Positions 12,988 through 28,600 of a DNA stretch of 64,000 nucleotides are shown here, one piece after another (position 1 is the first letter of the stretch; the number at the start of each line of letters is the position of its first letter). Source of the stretch: Archegozetes longisetosus (lineage: Eukaryota; Arthropoda; Arachnida; Sarcoptiformes; Trhypochthoniidae); assembly GCA_018873245.2 (NCBI GenBank), contig JAEMBT020000003.1:6157843-6221842 (forward strand), read 5' to 3'. Position numbers and translations under genes: made by a program. The notes under the pieces were generated by a model, which saw nothing but the letters and a program-made list of their open reading frames with translations, was not told the origin of the DNA and ran no database searches.

Positions 12988-13104
12988 GCGTTTGGAGAGC
13001 AATTAACAAAAAAAGCGTTTGGAGACCAACACATCAAGTGTGTGTGAAGTGATTTTTTAGTGTAGAGATAGAAGTGAAACGAATTTTTAGTGTATAGATA
13101 GAAG
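12988..13104. repeat. Two small interspersed duplications
   Basis: AGCGTTTGGAGA occurs near 12988 and again near 13014. A related 22-23 bp unit containing TTTTTAGTGTAKAGATAGAAG occurs at about 13053-13074 and 13082-13104. These are local duplications of noncoding DNA with no obvious function. Confidence 0.6.
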
Positions 13105-13417
13105 CAAATGATGAGAATTTCGTAATAGATATAAAATGCTAGTGCATTAAACTCGTATATTGGGGTTCAAGGGCAGTACGAACACAACTAATATATACTC
13201 GATCGCTCAAGCATACCACTCATCGCGGGCACAATGACCTGATAAATGTCGTCTTTTAGTCAAACTGATTCATACCAAACTTGTTTTCAATCATTGTCCA
13301 TACCTCTACTTCTATTCTTCAATCCATCCCACTACTTTATTGAATTTCTAAGTCTTATATTTAATATTAACTTAATTCTGATAAACTTCGTCAATCTATT
13401 TCTAAAGCCGATATTAT

Positions 13418-13483
13418 TTTGCACTTCTCTTCAGTAACCATAACTCTTATTTTGCTCTTCTCCTCACTAACCATAACTCTTAT
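13418..13483. repeat. Two-copy 33-bp tandem duplication
   Basis: The units 13418-13450 and 13451-13483 differ at three positions, and both end CATAACTCTTAT. On the minus strand the repeat is in frame in a 75-codon open frame (13391-13618) and encodes IRVMVSEEKSK followed by IRVMVTEEKCK. No homology was recognised. Confidence 0.7.
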
Positions 13484-16259
13484 TGTTAGAGTTGAAAAAT
13501 ACATAGACGCCGAGAAAGCTTGAGAAAATGCGACATAAGCTTTTTGGACATTGACCTGATTATGAGCGGAGTAAAGAAATATCCCGTACATAACTAATGG
13601 CCAGACATGCATATGCAATGGGAGCGGTCATCCAGTAGGTCAGTGATGTTGTAGGTGTGGAGCATTAGTTACTGTAGAGTTTGAATAAAAAAGGGACTCA
13701 ACTTAAAGGAGTTTGTCCTAAAAAGAAAGTCGTAAAAACTGGCTTTTGGACAGATGGTTCGAGTTAAACTTTGGCCAAAATATTTTTTACGTCTTGACTT
13801 TTTTGTCATAGAAATATTCAAAAGTTATTATGAGCTAACATTAACAAAGTTGCATAATGTATGTGATGGAGGAAAACAGGTATAGTGAGTGACCCAACAA
13901 ACCAATCCTACAACTGATGAAACTGGAAGAACCACATGCCGTTACACTCTACTCCTAGGTTCTTTATACCAACAAAAAGCAGACCACATCGTCAATAATC
14001 CTATCTAAATTTATTATTTTTTAGTGTACCTGTACTACTGAGTGCTTGGTAAAAAACACTCATTTTTCATTAATTTCATATTATCGTACACTTTCTAGTA
14101 CCTTGCCAACTCTTTGTTGCTCAAGCTTCGCCCTATGCTAATTTCAAAACAGTTTAACAAAACCTTTTTTTATTTATTTGTTCAACCATCTCAACTTGAA
14201 CCAATAATAATCTAGTGATAAGATCATATCAACCAAATTTTATGAAAAATTGCCAAATTTTCAAATCATTATCAAAACTAGTTATTGTTTAATATGTATG
14301 AACGGAAAACGAGTCAATTTGACAAAACAGAATTACGTAGACTGAAAATTATGATTCGACATTGAAACTGCTTGTAGTGTATTTATTACACTGATATTCT
14401 CCATTATTATTATTTGGACTCTTTCAAATTTGATGCTTCACTGCTCTGAAGAGTAGTAATACCACTATATAGTTTTATATATACAGTAAGCTATCACATC
14501 GCACTCTACAAAACTAACTTACTTTAGCTTCTGGGTCAAACTTTCTAACTAGCAACTACCTTTCACTTATTCATTATCATTTTATTTCTTTTCTTTTTAC
14601 TTCTTATTTATTCTCATTATTCACACCTTTCACTCAACTTGATTCTCATCAAAATGATTGCTTAGAAAACATTAATCGATTTGGACAATAAAACTTTGCT
14701 TTACTCTATTAGTCTAATGAAAATGTCAATTAAATTAATTTATTTTTCAATATAAACTCACGTAATACGAGTTTATTAATAGAATAAATTAAAATTATAG
14801 ACTATAAAAACCAGTTATTGCATAGCTCCGAAGCATGCTATGATTTGCTTTTGAGTTTCGTCTTTAAAAGTTTAGAACAACTGTTACTCTGTAGATTTGT
14901 TCAAATTTATAACATTTTGTATAGAAAAAAATTCATTCAAACACTTCAAATTTGCATACTTTACAAAAACGGCTGAAAGAAAATTCTATTTGTAGAAGAG
15001 TTAAATGAAATATCATTATGAGTTGCAATAGAGTTGAACTATTATTAAATTGTTTGTCTAAATAGAAATTTCTATCACACAAGTATCTACTGGGAAAGTG
15101 TAAAGGTAAAAATGAGTTGAAAGCATGATCTTTCAACCCTTTCCATAGTATAGGTGTGATTGATTCGCGACAAACAACTTAACTTTCCTTATTAGTAAAC
15201 TCTTAAAATCTTAAAAGAAAGAAAGTGAACGTACGCCTGCTTCTCATGCAATATCATTGCAAATAAAAGAAAATGATGGATATGTCAAAATTGCTCTTAA
15301 GAGCAGCTGAACGGATGCAGTAATTATTGCGACAGATAAATCTTAGACGACGTAATTTTCCGCCATCTCTAAAATGATGGCATATAGTTATCTGGAATAC
15401 AAGATTTTACTGATAGTTACCAAAAGAATAAATTTAAAAACATGAAAATTAATAAGTTGGCCTAAAGGATTTGCCAATTCATTTGTTATTAAATGGAGTA
15501 CTTATGCAAAATTTTCAAATGCATAAAACTGTTATAATCTTTAAAGCGTGCAGAGTGAGGCAGGACAAAGACAAAAAGAGGGGATAAATAAGAGGTATTT
15601 GGGGGGAAAGACATAGACCCCAGTTTATTGCCAAGGTCAAGACGAAAGTCGAAAGTGAGAGTGCAAGCAGGTGTGTTCGCTAATTAGGATTTAGAAATAA
15701 AGTGGTCCGACAGGTTTTCATCTAAGCATACGCTAAATTGCATCGGGTTTACTGACCCACACTCTAACGTCACCATATACATTCGTCCTACTGGTACAGT
15801 GAATACATTCATCTATACCTATCATCTATACCTACCATCCTTACTTTCAATATGGCTAATCATACCTTTATAACTACCTAACTCTCTAGCTCTTTCTAGC
15901 TCTCTTTTAATTTCATTTCCAAGCACTAATCCATTTACAAATAACTTATACACAATACAAATCAAATCTTACAATACTTTCTTACAGTTTAAACATTTAC
16001 CTATTATTGGTCGCAGGACGTGAGTTATGTCAATTCGGCGAAATGTCCCGCAAAAATGGGGGCTGAAGTTGATCTCTACAGGGGAGGAGTCCCGCAATAT
16101 AACTGGTCTACTCTGCGAATATCGCCTCAGTCACAGTCACTAGAGTAGTGAAAGTGGAAAAGTTCAGCACAACTCTGCTTTCAACTAAACTTTATTAGTT
16201 TGGTTAAGCGGACTTTCTAAAGGTGCCCAACTTTAGCAACAAGTGCTTCACTATTAACG

Positions 16260-16288
16260 TATATAACACCAGTCAATTCAAACCAGTT
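16260..16288 (+). promoter_or_regulatory. Candidate OVO core promoter (TATA and initiator-like)
   Basis: TATATAA at 16260-16266 is followed about 25 bp later by CCAGTTAC, which resembles an arthropod initiator centred on 16285. This would give a 5' UTR of about 125 nt before the OVO ATG at 16411. It is pattern-based only. Confidence 0.3.
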
Positions 16289-16321
16289 ACACATTTATTG
16301 TGCGAGATATTTGCGACTATT

Positions 16322-16365
16322 ATTCAACTCTAATTCAACTCTAATTCAACTCTAATTCAACTCTA
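16322..16365. repeat. Four perfect copies of an 11-bp repeat before the OVO start
   Basis: ATTCAACTCTA repeats four times without a mismatch at 16322-16365, ending 45 bp before the OVO ATG. It probably lies in the 5' UTR or proximal promoter. Perfect copies suggest recent expansion and likely length polymorphism. Confidence 0.85.
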
Positions 16366-16410
16366 GACTTTTACTCAAGTCTTATTTGTGATTTTCGTCG
16401 ATATTAGAAA

Positions 16411-18195
<1,785 letters not shown>

Positions 18196-19678
18196 AATTT
18201 ACTCACTCTTTAACTTATTTTAATACTTAAATTATTTTTTTAATCTTTTAATTGATGGCAGATTTTCTATAAGATTGTATTGTAATGTAAAGTAGGATTC
18301 GATATGATTGCACTCAAATCAGTGATTGAATGAAATATTTTATAATTATTCTAATTTTAATTTAGATTTTAACCATCAATTGGCGACAATTATTGTAATT
18401 TTATATGTGATACTGTACTCATTATTAATTTTCAATAAACTTTATTCATATGATTCAATATTAGAGTCCAAGTTAATCTAACTCTCATCAAATCTTAATC
18501 AATGACAAAAACTTGAGATCAGGTGGTCTAAAATCTAAACTAACTTGTAAGTGACATAAGTGAAAGATTAGATGTCTTCACTTTCTATCACTTTGAAACG
18601 TTTTTATTGTTCAAGTATGGTTTTGTGGCTATCAATCAGTTTAATAAGTTTCCTCAACTCAGTCAGTTGCTTCACTATCAAATTGAAAGACAACTCTATG
18701 AATGAAAAATTTGTTGCAATCTACTTGTTTTCAACTTCATCAACTTAAACATAGCAATCTATTAATTGGCAACACTTTGTGTTATCAGGACTTTTCGGGC
18801 TTCAAGCTTCACTTATTTTCAGGTATTTTATCTCTAAATCTCTAGAAAATAAGTCAATAAGATCTGAAACTATTTGTTTTTCTAAGAAAAAGTTTCAGCT
18901 GTGTCTTTTCATTAAGTACTTCAATCGGAATTGCGACAAAACTTCAACAATAGAAAAATAGTAATCAACACATTCACACTTTGCTACCCCTTCACAGACT
19001 ATTGAGCACCGAATCAAAGTCCTATCATTTGATTGGTTCACAAGTTTATACATTTACTAAAACTCATTTTGTTTAGTAGAAATCGATTATTTCTACATAT
19101 TTTCGGTAAAAATTGAGTTAATAGTGGGCTAGAGTATGAAACCGAGCGTTGTGTAAAAAATGAGATTTTCCAAAATGCTAGACTCTATCTCAGACTATGT
19201 CTTGTCTATTAATAGAAAAACAATGAATGAGATTAAGTTTAATCAATTAATTGATAAATCGAAAGATGGAAACAGGTATTCATATAACATTTATTTGAGA
19301 CAACGTTACTATTGGCTTATCGTTTATATGGCTTAAGTAAACAAACCATTGTTTGAAAACATTGAATGAAAAACAGACTCAATCTTAAAATAGTTTGCCA
19401 GACGAATAATAAGAACAAAGTTAGACTTACTTTTGACAGAAAGTTAAAGCATAGGTAATGAACAGTTAATTCAATTGTTTACTATTGAAAGCATGTGATG
19501 TTTAGCTGACTGTCACGTGCATGAAATGCCATTAGATGTGAATTACGCCCTCTTTTAGACGTGTAGTTTTAAATCGCACTTACAGTCGTAAAAATAGTTC
19601 AACTTTAATCAACTTAAACAAAATGTAAATAACTCTCAACTGATTACTTGCATAATGTGATGTGATATCTTAGCAAAG
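18196..19678. other. OVO/SZT2 intergenic region
   Basis: This 1.5-kb interval holds the OVO 3' UTR (an AATAAA at about 18433 is the likely polyadenylation signal) and the SZT2 promoter side. I see no further gene or repeat. Confidence 0.5.
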
Positions 19679-22600
19679 ATGATGACATCTAAAGAAGCAG
19701 ATCACGTGTATGTCTTGATGACTGACAAGTATCGTATATCTCGTAACAGTCGAGCGCAATGGTATTGCAATCATTTAAATAAGAATGTGGTCGTCCAACC
19801 ATTTGAGACACTGGTCAGTTTGCCAATTATTTAATTAGTTGTCATTTCATTGATGTTTGTTTATATCCAATTGTAGGACAAATTCAATAATGAGATCGAT
19901 TTGGTTTCGATTCTTCCCTCTCATTACCAGGACTATCACGACTTGGGATCTGATACTCAATATTCTGGACAATACTTTATATCTGCCAACACCAAAATCA
20001 CTTTTTTCTCTCGAAGATATCGTTTGGCATATGTCTTGGATTTAAGTCCTTCTGTTTCAGCAGTGGTTCGTCAGATATCTAGCTTTGATTTATAAGTAAA
20101 TAGTTGTCGATTTAATTTAACAATTGTTTTCCTGAATCGAAGGACATACAACGCAACAAAGTATTAGTGGATGAAGTATTCTCTTTGGTGGCAACCAGCT
20201 TGAGAGGACTCGTTCAGCCGGTAATAGAGCTATGCATATCAAAACTCAGTACTATTTAATTCTTCAATTTGTTTCAGTTTTATGTACCTGGCAGTAGATT
20301 TTTGTTTGGACCCGAAATCTTCATAACAGCGATTGCTTATATACCGTTTTATTGTTCTGATAACCATCACGTGAGACAAAGTTGCCATTCAAATGAAATA
20401 AACTGATTTTAATAATTATTATGAATTTAGGCTTTAGCTCAAGGTTGGAAAGTAACAGCTCAAAACATAGAATCATTCCTATCATACTTACATTCGAGAT
20501 TAACTGAAATTATCTCATCTTTATCTGAAATATCTGCCAAAGCCAAAGATGAACGTGATGACAATCAGGTACTTGACTGACATTTTATATTCTAAATTAA
20601 TGAGCATATGTTTGAGATTTTATCAATTGTTTTCAAACTTTCAGTCAGAATCTGATGTTTTGATTGGCTCTCTATTCGATGAAAATGAGAACAAGAAATC
20701 TCGTTCTTCACAGACCTTAATGGTAACTCCAGATATTTCAATGGTTAATATGTTAAGATTTGGGTTACTAGCGCTTCAGCTTTTGCCTGAAAATTCTTCG
20801 GCTGGAATCGTGATTGTTACTGACGGAATGTTGAGGTAAATCTGGTTCTTATCGAGCTGTGAATGATGTAATTTTGTTACAGCTTGCCGAACGCAAACAC
20901 TCTGGAATCAGCTTTGACTCAATTGCGATACCACACTATTTCGTGTTCATTTCTTCAAGTTGGAAGTGCTCCACATCCTCATTCATGTTTGGGTTATGTC
21001 CCATACACTGATCTAATGAAATTCATTTCAACCGCTACTTTTGGCGCTTATCTGTCAAGTTGTCCGGAAATTTCGAGTCCGGTTCGTTTCGAATTAGCTA
21101 TTTATTTAGTTTTAATTATTTTTCAAACCTGTAACTATGTTGATCTATATGTATATTGATGCAAACTCACTAATAATTTATAACCCAGTAATAATATAAA
21201 TTATAGTCATTTTATAACCAATTGAATTTGTTGAACATTTGCTCGATTTAAGTAAACGTTTTCGCTTTCAAATAAGTTCAACAATAATTATTTCAAACTC
21301 TTCTTGATTTAAAGCTGAGAATATAATCCCTGAATATAGAAATGCAGAATATCTCGGATGAAAAGCCGATTGGAAATCAATATGAAATCTACCCAGAGTT
21401 TATAGAAAATATTTGATAAACTGTTCAAATGGAGCAAAGTAGTTCTAAAGTTATAATTGTTGGATTCCGAATTATCTGTTATCTGAATCCATTTATCGTT
21501 TATTAATTAGTAAGTCTTAATCTTGTTGAGAGTTAATCAAGTACTATTTTAGGCCTTTTTAGATTTGAAGCTATTTAAGTTTACTGATTTTGTGCCAAAT
21601 CAGCTGAAATATATGCTTTGCTCAATTGTTATTAACAGTCTGTGATAGTAAGTGATAGTAAGACCCTTAATTTTTGTCAAGTACTTCTAATAAAAGAAAA
21701 GGAATCCATAGATCATTGAATCATTTGAAAACCAAATCTAGAAAATATAATTCGAGTGATATATAGACACTTGTAGGTTAAGCACACATTATTGTATACT
21801 TTGATAAATTATTTTGGACAAATTATGACGATTTCTTCCTAAAGTCAGTCAATATTTAGAGTCTTTAAAAGAATTAGACAAAAATTGACTTTTTGTCACA
21901 TATCCGTTTCATAACAGGGTTTGATGCACCCAGAAGAGAGGAAATTTGTCTTTTCTAACAGATAGTTTGATTCCGGGAAAAATGATCTCATATTTTTTAG
22001 TTTGATTAAGGTTTTTTCAAATCATAAAATAGATTATTACATCTGAACTATGTTTCTTGATTCATTCAAGTGATCAAAACTAGCTTTTATAATCACTAAT
22101 TTTAAAGAAAATATACCTTAAATCTGGTCAAACTGGATATGCTTAGACTCATTTGTTTTCTGTATTTTTGAGATATTTTTGGCTTTCAGTTATAACTCAG
22201 TTGATGGTTTATATAAGGCTTGGATACAAAAGAGTGAAGTGGTTACCAGAACCTGTTAAGCATAGTGGTTCATCTATGCCTAACATTTGCCTTACCTAAC
22301 ATAACCTAAATTATTTGTATATTTTAGTTAGGTTAGGTAGTTAGCGTGTGTGACAAGAGCTAGGAACGGGAAAGTATTGTTGTGGTAACGACATCACTCC
22401 CTCATGACCAAGCACTATATCAACCATATACAGAACTTTATCCTCTTTCTTTGACGATTTTGGATATTGACTCTGAAAAGGAAATAGACTAACTTAACCT
22501 AACAAATATTTGAAGTTGTTTAATGAACGATAGTACTCTATTGTTTTTAACTCTCAATAGATTCCAACCTAACCTAGTCCAATCTAATTGAAGTATTTCT

Positions 22601-25600
22601 AGTCGTAAATTATTTAACGATTATCAATTTCCTTATTATACCTGATTTGAATGGTTTCAATTTTGAAATCAATTACAAATTTGATTGTTATTTAATGTTA
22701 CTTAGAATGGAGGACAAGTCAATCATGACTTTAATCTATATCATCGCGCATTTTTCGCATGGAATTTCCAAAGAGGTCTTTTTGGATTCAGAGCTGACGT
22801 AAATCACAAACAAATTCGCAATGCAACAGAATGGACCGTAGAGTGAGTCAAATTTATTTGTCAATTGTTCATACCTATTAGGTTGTTCGGAAAGTGTTTG
22901 CCGCACTTTAAATTTTAATAACTTTTAAAGTATATATGATAAAACGATTCTATAAGAGGCTTAATAACTAACAGTTTGCGCCCTTATTGATGACTTGTTA
23001 CCAGACCTCTGGAAGCTTGCTAACGCCATTAAAAGTGCCCGTTGGTTAAACTCCAAAATCGTACTGTTAATTGTAATATTCAATTGATCGAAGTCCTCAT
23101 ATCGATAGTTCCTAAGACGCTCTTAACATAACAATAAATGAACGCCTCACAAAACAACTCCTAACGTTACATTTAATACACTGAAAACTGTATCAAATTA
23201 CAGCGACTCATTAAAAAGTTGTTGCAGCTTAAAGTGCAGTAAAACTTTCCGAACCACCTAGTATAATGCAATTATTCTCATTTTCAATGCATTTCTTTAT
23301 GATTCAAAGAGATTACACAAATTGTTCATTTCCGAAAGGTTAACAAACTAAAAATATGATCGCTTTATAAATATGATAGCTGTTCGATATAAGTTTAGAT
23401 GAATTAGGTTTAAACAGTTATACTAATCATACAATTATTGACTTCAAAATAATCTCCAACTTGAATTTATCAGTTTCGTAGGCCTTCTTATATCAAGCTT
23501 TCAAATGATTTAGTTCTGATTATCTCAATGAATTTCCAGCTTTTTTATAAAAATAAATAAATACTTAAAAAGTGAATTTTCATCATTTGAAATATTTTGA
23601 ATACATATTTTCCCGAATAAAGTCTATTTCTATCGACAGCAATGCATATTTTTACTCAACCCACGACTATGGTCTGAACTCAAACCGTGAGACTCGAGAT
23701 CAACAGACTGTTAGAAACAAACAAATTGAAAATACAGTTTCGGCTCAGTTAACTCAAGTTTTGTCATGTCGATTAAGGGAGGGCTACACTATTAAGAGTG
23801 TCAATTATATTCCAAGTATGTTTATTTTGGTGTCTGTATGAAATTTTGGATGACTTAAACTTTTAATTTTTGAATCAGACGAAAACCAAGTAGAAATTCA
23901 TTTAGTACTGCCCTGGAGGCATAACGTCAACATTGAGTATAATCTGACTTCTTCGTTGCCACCGACTTCGAATTCGTAAGACATTTTTAGCCACTCTTTT
24001 TTAACGTATTATAGGTTTATCTTATTTTAGCAATGATTGATAAAATTTCAGCTTTTTATCTCATCGAATTCTATCTGATTTTATGCAAGCCTTAAGTATC
24101 TTGATTTATGCCTAATGTGTGACTAATGTATGATTTGAAACCAAATTTAGACAAGATTCTAACAGCGAAGAGCAACCAGAGTGTCACTACGAAGTGATAG
24201 TTGAGGGCAGTTATAATTTTCTACACGACGTGACGTGTGCTATCAAAAAGCCTATTAAGAGTCCCTACCGTTCGGCTACAATCAAACAATTCTGGTCAAC
24301 ACTTAAAAGGTACAATTTTATTCTCAATTTTCCAACTAAATAAGGCTCAAAATGAATTCTAATGAATGATTGGCAAATATTTATTTAGTTTATCCGATTC
24401 TGATAAACTTGAGATACATTTACATAATTTCACGAAGAGCTCTGGTAGGAATGTCCCCGAAAGTATTAAGAATGGAGTTCCGCTATTCTATATGCCCCCT
24501 AACTCAAACGATCCTGTCTTATCCTCGAAAAACATAGTCCATTCGCAATTCGCTCAGTATTGGAGACCAATTTGTATGTTAGACGTGAATATTTGTCAGA
24601 AATGGATGCACACGCATAGAATCAATGTAGTATTAGAACACGATATGCCACTACCTAAACATTTACACGTGCCAAATACGAGCGGACGATATATAAACGT
24701 GCAATGCAGACAAGCCCTCTCGTCACTCAGTGTCTTACTGAAGGAATCTAGTTCTTTCGTTCTCCTCGAAAATCATAGCTACATCAAATTACTCCAAAAG
24801 TGAGTCCAACTAACCCATTCCGATCTTCTTCTAACTCTCCTAATCCTACTCTTAGTTCCGCCAATGAAAGTCCGCATTCGTTTTATTTGATACGAGTTGT
24901 ATCGCAACCTCCATGTATTGTGATTTATTTAGCTTTTATCGGGGGCACGAGTGGCCGTTTGAGGCATGAGGTCTGATTTTCTGTATTTCAGTAGCGAAAT
25001 ATGTTCGCAATTGATTACTATTCTAATTACAGATTGTTAGTGAGCTGAAAGAGCGAATAAAATCATGTAAACTTCCGAAACGTAGTATTTCTACAATAAG
25101 CTATCAAAAAGGAAAAAATTCAGTTTCAAATGATACAAATGACTCAAACGAAGGGAGTAAGTCAGACAGGAAGACAACTTCGCCTCTTCAACGGGAATGG
25201 GTTGATGTTAACTGTTGCATATTAATAAATAAACCGATTGAGAAAATGTTGATTCGTTACGATAGAATGCCTAAAGACTTTATGTTATGTTACGATAAGC
25301 ATGCATTCCATCAGAACGACAGTTTGAATGGATCTCATTCCAGTCACGCATCTCATCAACATTTGTCTTCATTTAATATGTTCCAAACTTTAAGCCGTTA
25401 TTTATACCATCAAAGATGGATTTGGACAACACACTCAGGAACCAGCTCGAGATTAACTTCTGCCTCATTAGCAAAGATTTTGTCCGTTCTCACAAAGTAA
25501 TAAACATAAGAAATTAATTGAAATTGTAGCTTATAATACAAACATGATTGTTTTGATTATTTTGATAGAATGAGAATTCAAGAAGGTTTCCATTTTGCTC

Positions 25601-28600
25601 ATAATGATTCTGGTATTATAAATATGATTCGAGAGTTATCGATGAAAGATGAAAATGATTATCAATTTTCATGTGTGTTACAATACATAATATTTCCTCC
25701 TCATGTTATGAGTGGTGCTAAAGACAGGTATTATTATCGCTCATTCAAATGGTACAAATTTTGACTGAAAGCATCAATTTTGATTTTAGTTTATCAGATG
25801 ATGAAGAGTTTGAATCGGCTGAAGACGACGGAGAATTGCAGTTGATCACTGAATGTTGGGTTGAACCCCAACATGGAGTTTCTTTGAACTGTAATCAAAG
25901 AAATAAATTTCTGGAGGGATTAAGCTATAAAGAAGTTTCACAAGCGGTAAGAAAAGCTCAAAGAAAAGTGATTGATGATAAGCAATCAATTCTCACTAAA
26001 CAAACTTGTTGATAATTATTTAGAGCAACTCTTAAGCAAAATGTCAATTGAGTATTGCGTTGAATAGAAAAGAATTTTATAGATATGAACAATTATCGCA
26101 TATCCAAAGTTTCAAAGCAATAATAGGGACAAGTTATCATTGTTTCGATAGTTGATGCGTACATTTTTTAAGTCAATTTTGATCCTGAATTCTCTGAGAA
26201 ATACAGAGATTTCAATCTACTTAGCAATTGTAATCAGTTTGTTTGAACAAGCTTGCGTCTAAGTTCAAATATTTTTCGTGTTGCAACAAATCCAGTTCTT
26301 AATTTTTTGCATATTTTAGTTGCAATAACTTAAAAAGAAACCTTACGATTTCATAACGGACATGTTGGCAGTTATACGGTTTTATAATCTTATCAGTTAT
26401 ACCCAATTCGTTCAGACCTCCATAGTTACAATATCAATAATTGAAATAAGCTCTCTCTTAAGAAGTCCCCTTCCATGATATGGTTTGCTTACCCCTCCAC
26501 TTGTTGGGGTATTTATATGAGTGCCTTTCTTGGTTGTCACGGAGAATAATTCTGACAAAAGTACAGTATGTTTTTCATTATTTCAAGTGCTCAACAGGAC
26601 TGGCACTCATATTATACGCCACTATAGTTTTCTAAAACTTTTTAATTGTGCCTATCGTTCAACTCTTGGCTAGTGTTTTATTTGCCACCTAAAAGACTTG
26701 CAGTTGTCGCCGAAACTAGAATTCGACCATCAAACAGTCTTCCACCATATTTTAAAATTGTATCTGTAGATGACTGAGTTGGAAGTGGGGATCCTGACAT
26801 TTTGATTGTAAAACTGCCAGATCTAACTCTTCCAGCTCATCCATCCGCAGAATTTACTTATAAACTATACAACCTTATTAAGTTACAAGCTTGTAAACTT
26901 ACTGTTCTTAATGATTATATAACTGTATAACTTAATTATTGCATATTATACTCAACAATCGCATTCGATATGTAATATCAAATCAAAGAGAACTAAGTGG
27001 AGTAGTGGTCTCTTCAGTAAATCTTGTTTAAACTGAGATTCAACTCCTCCAACTTATTCCTTTTTGATTAGCCAACATGTCCTCAAACAAGGTTTAATGG
27101 CGTTCACTCTAGCATTGAAAATTCAAGCTTTGCTTTTAAATAATTTTGTGCGCATTTCATGATAAATACTTTTATTATTTATTAATTTATAGCTTGTATT
27201 CATGGAATTTTTTGTAAAGTTAGCTTAGAATCATACAATATGTGTACTTATGATAAAAGCTTAGGCGTTATGGTTATTATCTTAAACAAATATAACAATG
27301 CATCAACCGTTTTACTCTACACTTACTCCTCAGTTATTCACTACATTAATCTACTTTTCTATAGCATTTTTTATTGCTTTTACCAAATCTTAAGTAATCA
27401 TTATTACCAAGTCCATAAACCGATATTGTCTTTTCTTAAAACTGTTTTTTAATTGCTGCAATGTTTGCACATTTGATACATTTCTTGACTTATTTATCAG
27501 TTAGGATCACAAGTACCTCATTATCAGTTCTCTGATATTAAGTCCTTGGAAAATGCTAAGTTATTTAAGAAAACAAAGCAAACAATACTTCAACAGGATA
27601 CTGATAAGGATTTAGTATTTCTAGTTACCATTTCTAGTTACCTGATCTATAGATCAAAGTTTGCTCACTACCAGCCTTAAAGAACCGCTAAACTAATACA
27701 ACTTTTTCTCCTTACAGTTCTACCCGATTGATTTGGACGCTATTTCGTCTCTTCTAACTTTTGAACATTTACTTATTATGTGCCAAAATCCTGATGCTAA
27801 TTCGCAAGTCTTAGACCAGATCTCAACTAATGATAATCTGTCACCTGATCATCACTCTAAGTTATACTCCTCCCTAACACTTCTTGGCTGTTCTACTCCT
27901 GATATCTCTTCCGTAATCCATTCTAGTCCTCAATCAGAACGTATCAAAACCGTTAAGTTCTCTTTCGATTTGATTCAATTGTTGCCCAAATGCCAACAGG
28001 CAGTCATTATGTTCTCCACAATGTTCCAACGTTTAAATAAAGATATTAATAACAGGTCCCACTTCTCTGATGCTACTAATGAATTACTTTTTGAGCTTCT
28101 CATCTCTAAAATAGAGCGAATTCATGACAGAGAGATAATCTTAAGTCAAAATGATGTCAATTGTTTTATAACTCAAGTCAATGAAAGGAGTAGACACTCG
28201 TTGTTCGAGTTGCCGGTCTTTTCAGATAGAAGTAATTCAGTGGAAAACTCAGGCAAACTTCGATGTTTTTGCAGAAAAGTCAATACCAATAGTGTAATCA
28301 TAACTATAATTGCGGCATCATTTAGAGATCTAAAATTCTTAGTCTTCGGCAGCGCACACCAATCAATTGATTCTTCCAATAAATTTCACATAATAGATGA
28401 CCAAAATTGGGAAGAATCGCCCTACGGGTCTCTCGCGCTGCCAATTTTTATTTACAAAAGTTCTTTTACTGCTCTAAGCGACCAATTAATATATTTGTCA
28501 GATGGAAAGCGTTTGAGGGATATATACTTAGATAATACTTACAAATCTCAAAGCAATGATAGCTCTCACTTGCCTTTCAAATCATTTGAAGCCAACGAAA

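Larger units (their letters stand above)
10359..16259. other. Long gene-poor interval upstream of OVO
   Basis: Almost 6 kb contains no supportable gene. Most of it is AT-rich. Three patches look less AT-rich and different in texture: 11.47-11.80 kb, 13.15-13.68 kb and 15.55-16.15 kb. They could be noncoding exons, regulatory DNA of the adjacent developmental gene, or decayed transposons. Small repeats at 13.0, 13.4 and 16.3 kb are listed separately. I see no tRNA, rRNA or CRISPR array. Confidence 0.45.

Noticed and set aside
27240..27452. 70-codon frame in the large SZT2 intron
   Set aside because: It is a phenylalanine-, tyrosine- and leucine-rich translation of AT-rich DNA with no conserved motif, and it lies wholly inside an intron confirmed by conserved flanking exons.
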